From the NCBI RefSeq assembly GCF_000730645.1, contig NZ_BBIU01000004.1, forward strand, positions 62,001-126,000: a DNA stretch of 64,000 bases, read 5' to 3'. This DNA comes from Pseudomonas parafulva NBRC 16636 = DSM 17004. GTDB taxonomy: Bacteria > Pseudomonadota > Gammaproteobacteria > Pseudomonadales > Pseudomonadaceae. Positions 8,079 through 16,181 of the stretch are shown piece by piece. The notes under the pieces were generated by a model. It was not told the origin of the DNA. It worked only from the letters and a program-made list of their open reading frames with translations, and ran no database searches. The position numbers were made by a program, and so were the translations under genes. How positions within the stretch are numbered: the first letter of the stretch is position 1; each line of letters starts with the position of its first letter.

Positions 8079-10265
8079 TCAGATCGCTTCCAGCTTGGCA
8101 TACCCCAGCATCAACCACTTGCTGCCTTCGTCGAAATTCACCTGAACCCGTGCCTGGGCGCCTGAGCCTTCGAAATTCAGGATCACGCCTTCGCCAAATA
8201 CCGCGTGCTGTACGCGCTGGCCGAGGTTGAACGAGGTCTGCGGGATATTGGCGTTGGCGAACAGGTTGCTGCCAGCAGCTGTTTTGGCCCCGCCGAACGG
8301 GCGGCTGACGCTGTTGGACAAACGCACTTCCTGAACCAGGCCTGCCGGAATTTCACGTACGAACCGTGAAACCTTGTTGTAGGTTTCGCTACCGTAAAGC
8401 CTACGCGTCTCGGCATAGCTCATGACCAGCTGGCGCATGGCCCGGGTGATGCCCACATAGGCCAGGCGACGCTCTTCTTCCAGGCGCCCAGGTTCTTCCA
8501 GGCTCATCTTGTGCGGGAACAGGCCTTCTTCCATGCCCACCAGGAACACATAAGGGAATTCCAGGCCTTTGGCGCTGTGCAAGGTCATCAGCTGGACGCT
8601 GTCTTCATGCTCGTCAGCCTGCGCATCGCCCGCTTCGAGCGAGGCATGGCCGAGGAAGGCGGACAGCGGCGAAAGGTCGGCGTCTTCTTCGGTGGATTCG
8701 AAATTACGCGCCGCGCTCACCAGTTCCTCAAGGTTTTCTACCCGTGCCTGGCCCTTTTCACCCTTTTCTTCCTGATGGTAGATAATCAGGCCCGACTGCT
8801 CGATGGTGGTCTGTGTCATGGTGTGCAGCGGCATGTCCGCCACTTTGGCAGCCAACCCTTCGATCAGCTCGATGAACGCGCCAAGCGCACTGGCGGCGCG
8901 GCCTTTCAGCGCTTTGGCGGCAATCAGCTGGCACATGGCCTGCCACATTGAAGCCTGGCTGTGACGCGCATGCTCGCGGATGGCCTCGACGGTTTTCTCA
9001 CCGATTCCGCGAGGCGGGACGTTGATTACCCGCTCCAGGGCGGCATCGTTGCCCCGGCCCTCGATCAGGCGCAGGTAGGCCATGGCATTCTTGATTTCCG
9101 CACGCTCGAAGAAGCGCTGGCCGCCATAGATACGGTAAGGAATACGCTCGCGCAGCAGGGCTTCTTCCAATACCCGCGACTGGGCGTTGGAGCGGTACAG
9201 AATGGCGATGTCGCTGCGGGTATTGCCCTGCTTGATCAGGCTTTCGATGGTTTCCACCACGTAGCGCGCTTCATCATGCTCGTTGTAGGCGGCGTACAAG
9301 GTGAGCGGTTCGCCTTCACCCATGTCGGTCCACAGCTCTTTGCCCAAGCGGCCGCTGTTGTTGGCGATCAAGGCGTTGGCAGCCTTGAGGATGCCGCCTG
9401 TGGAGCGGTAGTTCTGCTCCAGGCGGATCAGCTCGGCGTCAGGGAAATCGGCCGTGTACTGGTGGATGTTCTCGATCTTGGCGCCGCGCCAGCCGTAGAT
9501 CGACTGGTCGTCGTCGCCCACCGCCATCAGGCTGTCGCCGCCGCGCGCCAGCAGGCGCAGCCAGGCGTACTGCACGGCGTTGGTGTCCTGGAACTCGTCG
9601 ACCAGTACATGGCGGAAGCGCCGCTGGTAGTGCTCCAGCAAACCGGGGTGGTCCCGCCACAAGTCCAGCGCGCGCAGCAGCAGCTCGGAGAAATCGATGA
9701 CCCCGGCCCGCTCGCACGCCTGCTCGTAGGCGCTGTACACGTCGCGCATGGTGGACAGGAACAGGTCGCCCCCAGGCTGGATATGCTGCGGCCGCAGGCC
9801 CTCGTCCTTCTGCCCGTTGATGAACCACTGTGCCTGGCGTGCCGGCCACTTCTGCTCGTCCAGGCCCAGCTCGCGCATTACCCGCTTGACCAGCCGCTGC
9901 TGGTCGTCACTGTCGAGAATCTGGAAGTTCTGCACCAGGCCTGCTTCCTGCCAGTGGGCCCGGAGCAAGCGATGGGCCAGCCCGTGGAACGTGCCCACCC
10001 ACATGCCCGCCGGGTTTATGCCCAGCAGTTGCTCGATCCGGTGGCGCATTTCTGCCGCCGCCTTGTTGGTGAACGTCACCGACAGGATCGAATGCGGCGA
10101 GGCCTGCTCTACCTGGATGAGCCAGGCAATGCGATGAACCAGCACGCGGGTTTTACCGGAACCGGCGCCGGCAAGCACCAGTTGACGCCCGACCGAGGCG
10201 GCTACGGCCTGGCGTTGGGCATCGTTGAGGGAGTTCAGCAGGAGGGAGAGGTCGTCTGTGTGCAT
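8079..10265 (-). CDS. uvrD: DNA helicase II UvrD
   Basis: A 728-residue superfamily 1A 3'-5' helicase that unwinds nicked duplexes in nucleotide excision and mismatch repair. Motifs in order are NDAQRQAV (Q motif, about 14-21), AGAGSGKT (32-39, Walker A), TFTNKAA (64-70), GTFHGLAHRLLR, DEFQDTN (223-229, Walker B), GDDDQSIYGWRGA, RLEQNYRS, SDIAILYRSN and LMTLHSAKGLEF with GMEEGLFPH and YVGITRA. The C-terminal tail is the UvrD-specific linker and Tudor-like domain. Length is as expected. A 134-base gap separates it from the downstream Tim44-like gene on the same strand. Confidence 0.96.
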   Translation of the reverse strand: MHTDDLSLLLNSLNDAQRQAVAASVGRQLVLAGAGSGKTRVLVHRIAWLIQVEQASPHSILSVTFTNKAAAEMRHRIEQLLGINPAGMWVGTFHGLAHRLLRAHWQEAGLVQNFQILDSDDQQRLVKRVMRELGLDEQKWPARQAQWFINGQKDEGLRPQHIQPGGDLFLSTMRDVYSAYEQACERAGVIDFSELLLRALDLWRDHPGLLEHYQRRFRHVLVDEFQDTNAVQYAWLRLLARGGDSLMAVGDDDQSIYGWRGAKIENIHQYTADFPDAELIRLEQNYRSTGGILKAANALIANNSGRLGKELWTDMGEGEPLTLYAAYNEHDEARYVVETIESLIKQGNTRSDIAILYRSNAQSRVLEEALLRERIPYRIYGGQRFFERAEIKNAMAYLRLIEGRGNDAALERVINVPPRGIGEKTVEAIREHARHSQASMWQAMCQLIAAKALKGRAASALGAFIELIEGLAAKVADMPLHTMTQTTIEQSGLIIYHQEEKGEKGQARVENLEELVSAARNFESTEEDADLSPLSAFLGHASLEAGDAQADEHEDSVQLMTLHSAKGLEFPYVFLVGMEEGLFPHKMSLEEPGRLEEERRLAYVGITRAMRQLVMSYAETRRLYGSETYNKVSRFVREIPAGLVQEVRLSNSVSRPFGGAKTAAGSNLFANANIPQTSFNLGQRVQHAVFGEGVILNFEGSGAQARVQVNFDEGSKWLMLGYAKLEAI

Positions 10266-10347
10266 CCCGCCATTCTAGGGGGAGGCTGACCCGGGGGCAA
10301 ACGCCTACTGTATGAATATTCACCCCGGCCGACGGCCAGCGGTGGGA

Positions 10348-10377
10348 AGCCAGGCGGCAACCGTATGCCACCTGGCT
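10348..10377. terminator. Stem-loop between uvrD and a small gene
   Basis: AGCCAGGCGGCA pairs with TGCCACCTGGCT (one mismatch) around ACCGTA. It lies just after the stop of the minus-strand gene at 10385. No run of U follows, so termination is only possible, not shown. Confidence 0.4.
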
Positions 10378-10384
10378 GGGCGTA

Positions 10385-10699
10385 TCAATCGCAGGCCTGG
10401 GCCGGTTCGATCTCAACCTTGAAGGAACCTTCCGAATGAATGATTTCTACTTGGCTGAACGGGCAGGCGCCGTCGCGAAGAAATTCGACGGTTTTTTCGG
10501 TCAGAACGGCATTGGCTACCACGCCGGTATCCACCAGCTCCAGATGCAGTACCTCCCAATTGCCGCGGTGGCGGACGTCCGGCTCGACCAGTACCGGCTC
10601 GAATGCCGGGCTAGGTACAGTGACGGTGCCGTGGACGCGGAAGGTCTGTTCGCCCGCAGCGGTTTGGTTGTAAGCGACAAAATCGGTGCATTTAGCCAT
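10385..10699 (-). CDS. Small protein of unknown function
   Basis: 104 residues, starting MAKCTDFVAYNQTA at the ATG at 10699. The sequence alternates hydrophobic and polar residues (TFRVHGTVTV, WEVLHLELVD, KVEIEPA), as in an all-beta domain, and has three Cys (positions 4, about 79 and 103). No signal peptide or membrane segment is seen. I do not recognise a family. It follows the zwf gene on the same strand after 90 bases; AGGA eleven bases before the ATG is a weak ribosome site. Coding is supported by the gap it fills and by codon use like its neighbours. Confidence 0.65.
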   Translation of the reverse strand: MAKCTDFVAYNQTAAGEQTFRVHGTVTVPSPAFEPVLVEPDVRHRGNWEVLHLELVDTGVVANAVLTEKTVEFLRDGACPFSQVEIIHSEGSFKVEIEPAQACD

Positions 10700-10789
10700 T
10701 TTAGGTAGAGTCCTGTAGGGGGTGAAAGTAGCGCCGGAGCGCACAGCCACTTTCCCCTAGTCTGCGCAAGGCTTGGATTTGGCAATGCT

Positions 10790-12232
10790 TCACCCGTGCC
10801 AGGTTCTGCCATGACGGGCCAGCAGGCTGTTGGCCTGCTCCGGCCCGTTGTTGCCGGCCGCGTAGTGGCGGGGCGCCTGGAAGTGCTCTTCCCAGCCCGC
10901 GATGATCGGGTCCACCCACGCCCAGGCCGCTTCCACTTCGTCGCGGCGCATGAACAGCGTCGAGTCGCCCTCCAGCACATCCAGCAGCAGCCGTTCGTAG
11001 GCTTCCCAGCGGCGGGTCTGGCTGAACACCTGCGCCAGGTTCAGGTTCAGGTCTACCGGCTCCAGCCGCATGCCCTTCCCAGGGGTCTTGGTCATCATGC
11101 GCAGGCTGATGCGCTCGTCCGGTTGCAGCTGGATCAGCAACTGGTTTACCTGGCCACCGTTGAACAGCTCATGGGGTACCGGCTTGAACTGGATGACGAT
11201 CTGCGAAGAGCGCCGCGCCATGCGCTTGCCTGTGCGCAGGTAGAAGGGCACGCCAGCCCAGCGCCAGTTGTCGATGTGCGCCTCGATCGCGACAAAGGTT
11301 TCCGTGTCGCTATCGTTATCCACATCCTTTTCGAAGTAATAGGCCATCACTTCCTGGCCGCCGATATGCCCGGCACCGTACTGGCCGCGTACGGTCTTGT
11401 CCTGCACATCCTGCCCGGTGATCGGTTTCAGTGCGCGCAGAATCTTCACCTTTTCGTCACGCACCGCTTCTGCTTCGAACTGCGCCGGGGGCTCCATGGC
11501 CACCAGGCATAACAGCTGCAGCAGGTGGTTCTGCAGCATGTCGCGCGTCGCCCCTGCGCGGTCGTAGTAACCGCCGCGGTTTTCTACCCCCAGGGTTTCC
11601 CCCACGCTGATCTGCACATGGTCGACCTGGCTATTGCGCCATACCGGCTCCAGCAAGGCGTTGGCAAAGCGCAGGGCCATGAGGTTCTGCACGGTTTCCT
11701 TGCCCAGGTAATGGTCGATGCGAAACACCTGGCGCTCTTCGAACACGGCACCGATCGATTCGTTGATGGCCGTGGCCGACGCCAGCGAATGGCCGATGGG
11801 TTTTTCCAGCACGATGCGTGCTTCACTGTCAGCCAGCCCGGCGATGCGCAGGTGCGTGGCGATAGGCACGAACAGCGAGGGCGCCGTGGCCAGGTAGAAG
11901 ATACGCGTCAGCCCCCCGGGCTCACCCAGGTAGCGTGCCAGGCGGCCGAAGTCTGCACTTTGCGAGGCGTCCATGGCGAAGTAGTCCAGGCGTGCGCAAA
12001 AACGCCGCCAGACTTCATCGTCGAATTCGCTACGGGCAATCTGCGCGCGGCAGTGGCGCTCGGCGAGCTTGAGGTATTCGTTGCGTGGCAGTTGCCGCCT
12101 GGCCAGGGCGATGACCCTGACGGCCGGGTCCAGGCGAGCCTCGCGAAACAGGTGGTAGAGCGCCGGGAGCAATTTGTGCAGGGCCAGATCGCCAGTGCCG
12201 CCGAAGACCAGAATGTCGCAAGGAATAGTCAA
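10790..12232 (-). CDS. zwf: Glucose-6-phosphate 1-dehydrogenase
   Basis: A 480-residue G6PDH that oxidises glucose 6-phosphate to 6-phosphogluconolactone with NAD(P)+. It carries the nucleotide-binding [16 protein letters not shown] (11-26), EKPIG (143-147) and the active-site signature RIDHYLGKE (171-179). I favour a TTG start at 12232 (protein begins [10 protein letters not shown]) because GGAG lies nine bases upstream; the GTG at 12247 has no ribosome site. P. putida is known to hold several G6PDH isozymes, and this is the one opposite an RpiR-type regulator rather than the one in the edd-glk cluster. A 15-bp palindrome lies in the shared promoter region. Confidence 0.93.
   Translation of the reverse strand: MTIPCDILVFGGTGDLALHKLLPALYHLFREARLDPAVRVIALARRQLPRNEYLKLAERHCRAQIARSEFDDEVWRRFCARLDYFAMDASQSADFGRLARYLGEPGGLTRIFYLATAPSLFVPIATHLRIAGLADSEARIVLEKPIGHSLASATAINESIGAVFEERQVFRIDHYLGKETVQNLMALRFANALLEPVWRNSQVDHVQISVGETLGVENRGGYYDRAGATRDMLQNHLLQLLCLVAMEPPAQFEAEAVRDEKVKILRALKPITGQDVQDKTVRGQYGAGHIGGQEVMAYYFEKDVDNDSDTETFVAIEAHIDNWRWAGVPFYLRTGKRMARRSSQIVIQFKPVPHELFNGGQVNQLLIQLQPDERISLRMMTKTPGKGMRLEPVDLNLNLAQVFSQTRRWEAYERLLLDVLEGDSTLFMRRDEVEAAWAWVDPIIAGWEEHFQAPRHYAAGNNGPEQANSLLARHGRTWHG
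11316..11324 (+). promoter_or_regulatory. Isolated DnaA-box 9-mer
   Basis: A single perfect TTATCCACA inside zwf, on the plus strand. It is the only one between the two clusters described elsewhere. Confidence 0.4.
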
Positions 12233-12276
12233 ACCACCACGCTCCACGTTCGTTTAACTGGGCGGGTTGGCGTCCA

Positions 12277-12291
12277 TGTAGTATAACTACA
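12277..12291. promoter_or_regulatory. Palindromic operator in the zwf/RpiR divergent region
   Basis: TGTAGTATAACTACA is a perfect inverted repeat (TGTAGT, ATA, ACTACA) 45 bases from both starts. RpiR-family regulators bind such sites, and the known HexR site (TTGT-N8-ACAA) is similar in layout but not identical. A half site GCTACAA follows at 12297. Confidence 0.6.
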
Positions 12292-12335
12292 AGAAAGCTA
12301 CAACCCGGCCAGCCGATCATAACCGAGTCCAGCCC

Positions 12336-13202
12336 GTGAATCTGTTGCAACATATCGCCCAATCGCGCCACCTGCTGCGCAAATCGGAACTGAAAGTGGC
12401 CGACCACGTGCTGCTCGACCCGGCTGCCGTGATGCACAGCTCCATGGCCGACCTCGCGCACAGCGTCGGTATCAGCGAACCGACCATCGTACGTTTCTGC
12501 AGGGCCATTGGGTGTACGGGTTTTCAGGACCTAAAGCTCAAGCTGGCGCAGAGCTTGGCCGCCGGGGCCAGTTTCGGGCAGTTTGCCATTCACGAAGACG
12601 ACTCCGTCGCCGACTACAGCCTGAAGATCTTCGACACCACCCTGCATACCCTGATGGAGGTGCGCGAGCACCTCGACGCGCACGCACTGCAGCAGGCGGT
12701 AAGTGCCATGGCCCAGGCACAGCGTGTGGAGTTTTACGGCTTTGGTGCGTCCGGTGCGGTAGCGGCGGATGCTCAGCACAAGTTCTTTCGCTTGCTGTTA
12801 AGCGCGGCGGCGTACTCCGACCCGCACATGCAGGCGATGTCGGCCGTCACGCTCAAGCCAGGTGACGTGGCAGTGTGCATTTCCCAGTCGGGCCGCTCCA
12901 AAGACCTGTTGATCACTGCCAACCTGGTACGCGAGAGCGGTGCCAACCTGATCACCCTGTGCCCCAGCCAGACCCCGCTGGCCGAGCTGTCCACGGTCAA
13001 TTTGGCCATCGACGTGCACGAAGACACCGAAATCTACACCCCGCTCACCTCACGCATCGCCCACTTGGTGGTCATCGACGTGCTGGCCATGGGCGTTGCC
13101 ATGGCGCGGGGTCCCAGCCTGGTCAACCACCTCAAGAGCGTGAAGCGCAGTTTGCGCAGCCTGCGCCTGTCGCCTAAATCGATCAAGGCGACCGACGACT
13201 GA
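12336..13202 (+). CDS. RpiR/HexR-family transcriptional regulator
   Basis: 288 residues: an N-terminal HTH_6 domain (about 1-77, with ADLAHSVGISEPTIVRFCRAIG as the recognition helix region) and a C-terminal SIS phosphosugar-binding domain (about 125-260) with VEFYGFGASG and ISQSGRSKDLL. HexR of Pseudomonas binds 2-keto-3-deoxy-6-phosphogluconate; this relative probably senses a similar sugar phosphate and controls the divergent zwf. Which ligand it uses is inference. It starts with GTG at 12336; an ATG in this frame lies only deep within the HTH domain. Confidence 0.87.
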   Translation: MNLLQHIAQSRHLLRKSELKVADHVLLDPAAVMHSSMADLAHSVGISEPTIVRFCRAIGCTGFQDLKLKLAQSLAAGASFGQFAIHEDDSVADYSLKIFDTTLHTLMEVREHLDAHALQQAVSAMAQAQRVEFYGFGASGAVAADAQHKFFRLLLSAAAYSDPHMQAMSAVTLKPGDVAVCISQSGRSKDLLITANLVRESGANLITLCPSQTPLAELSTVNLAIDVHEDTEIYTPLTSRIAHLVVIDVLAMGVAMARGPSLVNHLKSVKRSLRSLRLSPKSIKATDD

Positions 13203-13356
13203 GCAGCACCCTGCGCGCCTGTTCAGCCAGGCAGCACTGTGCATGCGGTAGTACCCTGTAGCAGTGAAAATTCACGATCCTGTCACCATTTCGGCGCAAA
13301 ACCGTAAACCCCCTGGGCCAGTCTGAAACTCCCGCATCCTACCAGGGAGACAGGCA

Positions 13357-13575
13357 ATGGCTCGTGACCACGACGGTATCTACCAACCCAACGCCAAAGC
13401 TCGCAAGCAGCAGGAAAAGGACCAGCGCCGCATGGAATACCGCCGCGCGATCGAAAGCTACTGCGATCAGCGTCAGCTGCTGCGCGACCTGGTGGATTAC
13501 CCCGAACTGCAAGAACTCACGGTGTGGCAGGCGTCGGCGGCAAGCGCCCCGAAAAACGCTCAACCAGGCCGCTGA
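13357..13575 (+). CDS. Small conserved-looking charged protein
   Basis: 72 residues, beginning MARDHDGIYQPNAKARKQQ. It is highly charged and probably helical (KQQEKDQRRMEYRRAIESY, then DQRQLLRDLVDYPELQEL) with an Ala/Ser/Pro tail. The RRMEYRRAIE...DYPELQEL layout reminds me of small Pseudomonas envelope-integrity proteins annotated as the PA3496 family, but I am not certain. CCAGGGAGA precedes the ATG and is a good ribosome site. The last 59 bases overlap, antisense, the 3' end of the LysR gene. Confidence 0.68.
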   Translation: MARDHDGIYQPNAKARKQQEKDQRRMEYRRAIESYCDQRQLLRDLVDYPELQELTVWQASAASAPKNAQPGR

Positions 13576-14479
13576 TCAACGTTCGTTCACTGCGGATGAA
13601 TGCCTGGAAGGCAAGCGCCACTGGCGATTGCCGCTTGGCCTTGGACTGCACCACGCACCAGCTGCGGTACAACGGCAGTTCTTCTACCGGCAGTTCCGCA
13701 AGCGCCCCGGTAGCCAGTTCAAGGTTGACCGCATGCCGGGTCAGCAGGGCGATGCCCAGGCCGGCGATCACGCACTCGCGCTGGGCGTCGGCGGATGCCA
13801 CCTCCAGGGTCTGGGTGAAGTGCACGCGCTTTTCCTTGAAGTATTCCTCGCAGGCCCTGCGGGTTCCCGACCCCTGCTCGCGGATCAGCAGCGTATGAGG
13901 CTCCAGGTCCTGCAGGCGCAACTGCGCCAGCTTGCACAGCGGGTGATCGGGCGGGGCCACGGCAATGATCGGGTTATTGAGGAAAGGCAGGAACTCAAGG
14001 CCCATGTCCTGCGGCACCATGGACATGATGATCAGGTCGTCGCGGTTGTCGGAAAGGCGCCGGATGGCCTGGGCACGGTTGACCACCGTCAAGGTCAGGT
14101 TCACCTCCGGGTGACGCTGCTTGAAGGCGGCGAACAGGTGTGGAACGAAGTACTTGGCACTGGACTCGATGGCCAGTTTCAACTGCCCCTGCAATGACCC
14201 CTGCATGTCCGACAGTTGCATGTCCAGGCTCTCCAGGCGCCCGAAAATGTCATGGCTGGCGCGCTGCAAGGCTTCGGCGGCTTCGGTCAGGTACAACTTC
14301 TTGCCCACGTATTCGAACAGCGGCTGCCCGATGAGCTCTTCCAGCTGGCGTATCTGTAGACTTACGGCGGGTTGCGTCAACGCCATTTCTTCTGCGGCGC
14401 GGCTGTAAGACCGCAGGTCGCACACCTCATTGAAGATCTGTAATTGACGCAATGTCATACGCATCAAGGACTTACGCAT
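13517..14479 (-). CDS. LysR-family regulator next to pyruvate carboxylase genes (PycR-like)
   Basis: 320 residues with an N-terminal winged HTH (about 8-67: LRQLQIFNEVCDLRSYSRAA, then LTQPAVSLQIRQLEELIG) and a substrate-binding domain. It is divergent from pycA, the same arrangement as PycR of P. aeruginosa, and probably controls pycAB; this is inference from position. MRKSLMRM offers starts at 14479, 14464 and 14458; I kept the first. Palindromes in the 189-base intergenic region are candidate operators. Confidence 0.87.
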   Translation of the reverse strand: MRKSLMRMTLRQLQIFNEVCDLRSYSRAAEEMALTQPAVSLQIRQLEELIGQPLFEYVGKKLYLTEAAEALQRASHDIFGRLESLDMQLSDMQGSLQGQLKLAIESSAKYFVPHLFAAFKQRHPEVNLTLTVVNRAQAIRRLSDNRDDLIIMSMVPQDMGLEFLPFLNNPIIAVAPPDHPLCKLAQLRLQDLEPHTLLIREQGSGTRRACEEYFKEKRVHFTQTLEVASADAQRECVIAGLGIALLTRHAVNLELATGALAELPVEELPLYRSWCVVQSKAKRQSPVALAFQAFIRSERTLISGLVERFSGRLPPTPATP

Positions 14480-14516
14480 TTTATTGGGCTCTTGGGCAAT
14501 ACCTTGTTACTTCACT

Positions 14517-14554
14517 ATAAGCTTTTGCTAATACTGCCTCTAACAAATATTGAT
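14517..14554. promoter_or_regulatory. Candidate LysR operator region upstream of pycA
   Basis: Two AT-rich inverted repeats lie between the LysR gene and pycA: ATAAGCTTTTGCTAAT (arms ATAAGC/GCTaAT around TTTT) and ACAAATATTGATTTTTGT further right. Both have the T-N11-A type layout used by LysR proteins. The region is far more AT-rich than its surroundings. Confidence 0.45.
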
Positions 14555-14668
14555 TTTTGTTTATCAACCCACAGCGCTAGGGTGAAAGTGCGACTGGCCA
14601 GCAACGCCTGGCCACGCGCCGACCGGTAGAACCGGCTCGACTGTTCCTACGGCTTTGGGAAGACTCCA

Positions 14669-16084
14669 GTGATAAAAAAAATCCTGATCGCCAACCGAGG
14701 TGAAATTGCAGTTCGGATCGTGCGCGCCTGCGCCGAGATGGGCATCCGCTCGGTAGCGATCTTTTCCGACGCCGACCGGCACGCCCTGCATGTGAAGCGC
14801 GCCGACGAAGCCCACAGCATTGGTGCTGAGCCGCTGGCCGGGTACCTGAACCCGCGCAAGCTGGTGAACCTGGCGGTGGAAACCGGCTGTGATGCGCTGC
14901 ACCCGGGTTATGGTTTTCTGTCGGAAAACGCCGAACTGGCGGAGATCTGTGCAGAGCGTGGCATCAAGTTCATCGGCCCGGCCGCCGACGTGATTCGCCG
15001 CATGGGCGACAAGACGGAAGCGCGTCGCACCATGATCGCGGCGGGGGTACCGGTAACCCCGGGTACCGAAGGCAACGTGGCCGACATCCACGAAGCCCTC
15101 AGCGAGGGTGAGCGCATCGGTTACCCGGTGATGCTCAAGGCGACCTCCGGTGGCGGCGGGCGTGGCATCCGCCGCTGCAACAGCCGCGAAGAGCTGGAAC
15201 AGAACTTCCCGCGGGTCATCTCCGAGGCCACCAAGGCATTCGGTTCGGCCGAGGTGTTTCTGGAGAAGTGCATCGTCAACCCCAAGCACATCGAGGCGCA
15301 GATTCTCGGTGACAGCTTCGGCAACGTGGTGCACCTGTTCGAGCGTGACTGCTCCATTCAGCGCCGCAACCAGAAGCTCATTGAAATCGCACCCAGCCCA
15401 CAGCTCACGCCTGAGCAGCGCGCCTACATCGGCGACCTGGCCGTGCGCGCAGCCAAGGCAGTGGATTACGAGAACGCCGGTACCGTCGAGTTCTTGCTGG
15501 CCGATGGCGAAGTGTATTTCATGGAAATGAACACGCGGGTGCAGGTAGAGCACACCATCACCGAAGAAATCACCGGCATCGATATTGTCCGCGAGCAGAT
15601 CCGCATCGCCTCCGGCCTGCCTTTGTCGGTGAAACAGGAAGACATCCAGCACCGCGGCTACGCGTTGCAGTTCCGGATCAACGCCGAGGACCCGAAAAAC
15701 AACTTCCTGCCCAGCTTCGGCAAGATCACGCGTTATTACGCCCCCGGTGGCCCTGGCGTGCGTACCGACACGGCCATTTACACGGGCTACACCATTCCGC
15801 CGTTCTACGACTCCATGTGCCTGAAACTGGTGGTGTGGGCGTTGACCTGGGAAGAAGCCATGGACCGCGGCCTGCGGGCCCTGGACGACATGCGCGTGCA
15901 AGGCGTGAAGACCACCGCCGCGTACTACCAGGAAATCCTGCGCAACCCGGAATTCCGTAGCGGCCAGTTCAACACCAGCTTTGTCGAAAGCCACCCTGAA
16001 CTGACCAACTACTCGATCAAGCGCAAACCCGAAGAGCTGGCCCTGGCCATCGCCGCCGCCATCGCCGCCCACGCCGGCATCTGA
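14669..16084 (+). CDS. pycA: Pyruvate carboxylase subunit A (biotin carboxylase)
   Basis: 471 residues with the three biotin carboxylase parts: N-terminal domain (KILIANRGEIAVRIVRACAE near the start), ATP-grasp domain with the glycine-rich loop SGGGGRGI and MEMNTRVQVEHTITE, and C-terminal domain. It carboxylates biotin on the partner subunit using ATP and bicarbonate. The match to a split two-subunit pyruvate carboxylase, rather than AccC of fatty-acid synthesis, rests on the PycB-type gene 97 bases downstream. GTG is the start, with GGGAAG upstream. The gap to pycB holds a large imperfect hairpin. Confidence 0.92.
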   Translation: MIKKILIANRGEIAVRIVRACAEMGIRSVAIFSDADRHALHVKRADEAHSIGAEPLAGYLNPRKLVNLAVETGCDALHPGYGFLSENAELAEICAERGIKFIGPAADVIRRMGDKTEARRTMIAAGVPVTPGTEGNVADIHEALSEGERIGYPVMLKATSGGGGRGIRRCNSREELEQNFPRVISEATKAFGSAEVFLEKCIVNPKHIEAQILGDSFGNVVHLFERDCSIQRRNQKLIEIAPSPQLTPEQRAYIGDLAVRAAKAVDYENAGTVEFLLADGEVYFMEMNTRVQVEHTITEEITGIDIVREQIRIASGLPLSVKQEDIQHRGYALQFRINAEDPKNNFLPSFGKITRYYAPGGPGVRTDTAIYTGYTIPPFYDSMCLKLVVWALTWEEAMDRGLRALDDMRVQGVKTTAAYYQEILRNPEFRSGQFNTSFVESHPELTNYSIKRKPEELALAIAAAIAAHAGI

Positions 16085-16088
16085 ATGC

Positions 16089-16168
16089 AGGGGCAAGCTG
16101 CGAGCGGCACGCTGCAAGTAGAAGCGAATCGGCTTTTCTTGCGGCTTACCGCTACGAGCTTGCCGCTA
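16089..16168. repeat. AAGCTGCAAGC-family inverted repeat between pycA and pycB
   Basis: A left arm at about 16092-16118 (GGCAAGCTGCGAGCGGCACG and on) is an imperfect inverse of the right arm at about 16140-16166 (ending CGAGCTTGCC). The arms are about 27 bases with a loop near 20 bases. The structure ends six bases before the AAGGAG ribosome site of pycB, so it may affect pycB translation or mRNA stability. Confidence 0.65.
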
Positions 16169-16181
16169 AAAGGAGATAACA

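Noticed and set aside
12232..12247. zwf starting at the GTG at 12247
   Set aside because: No ribosome site precedes it; the GTG region itself supplies GGAG for the TTG at 12232.
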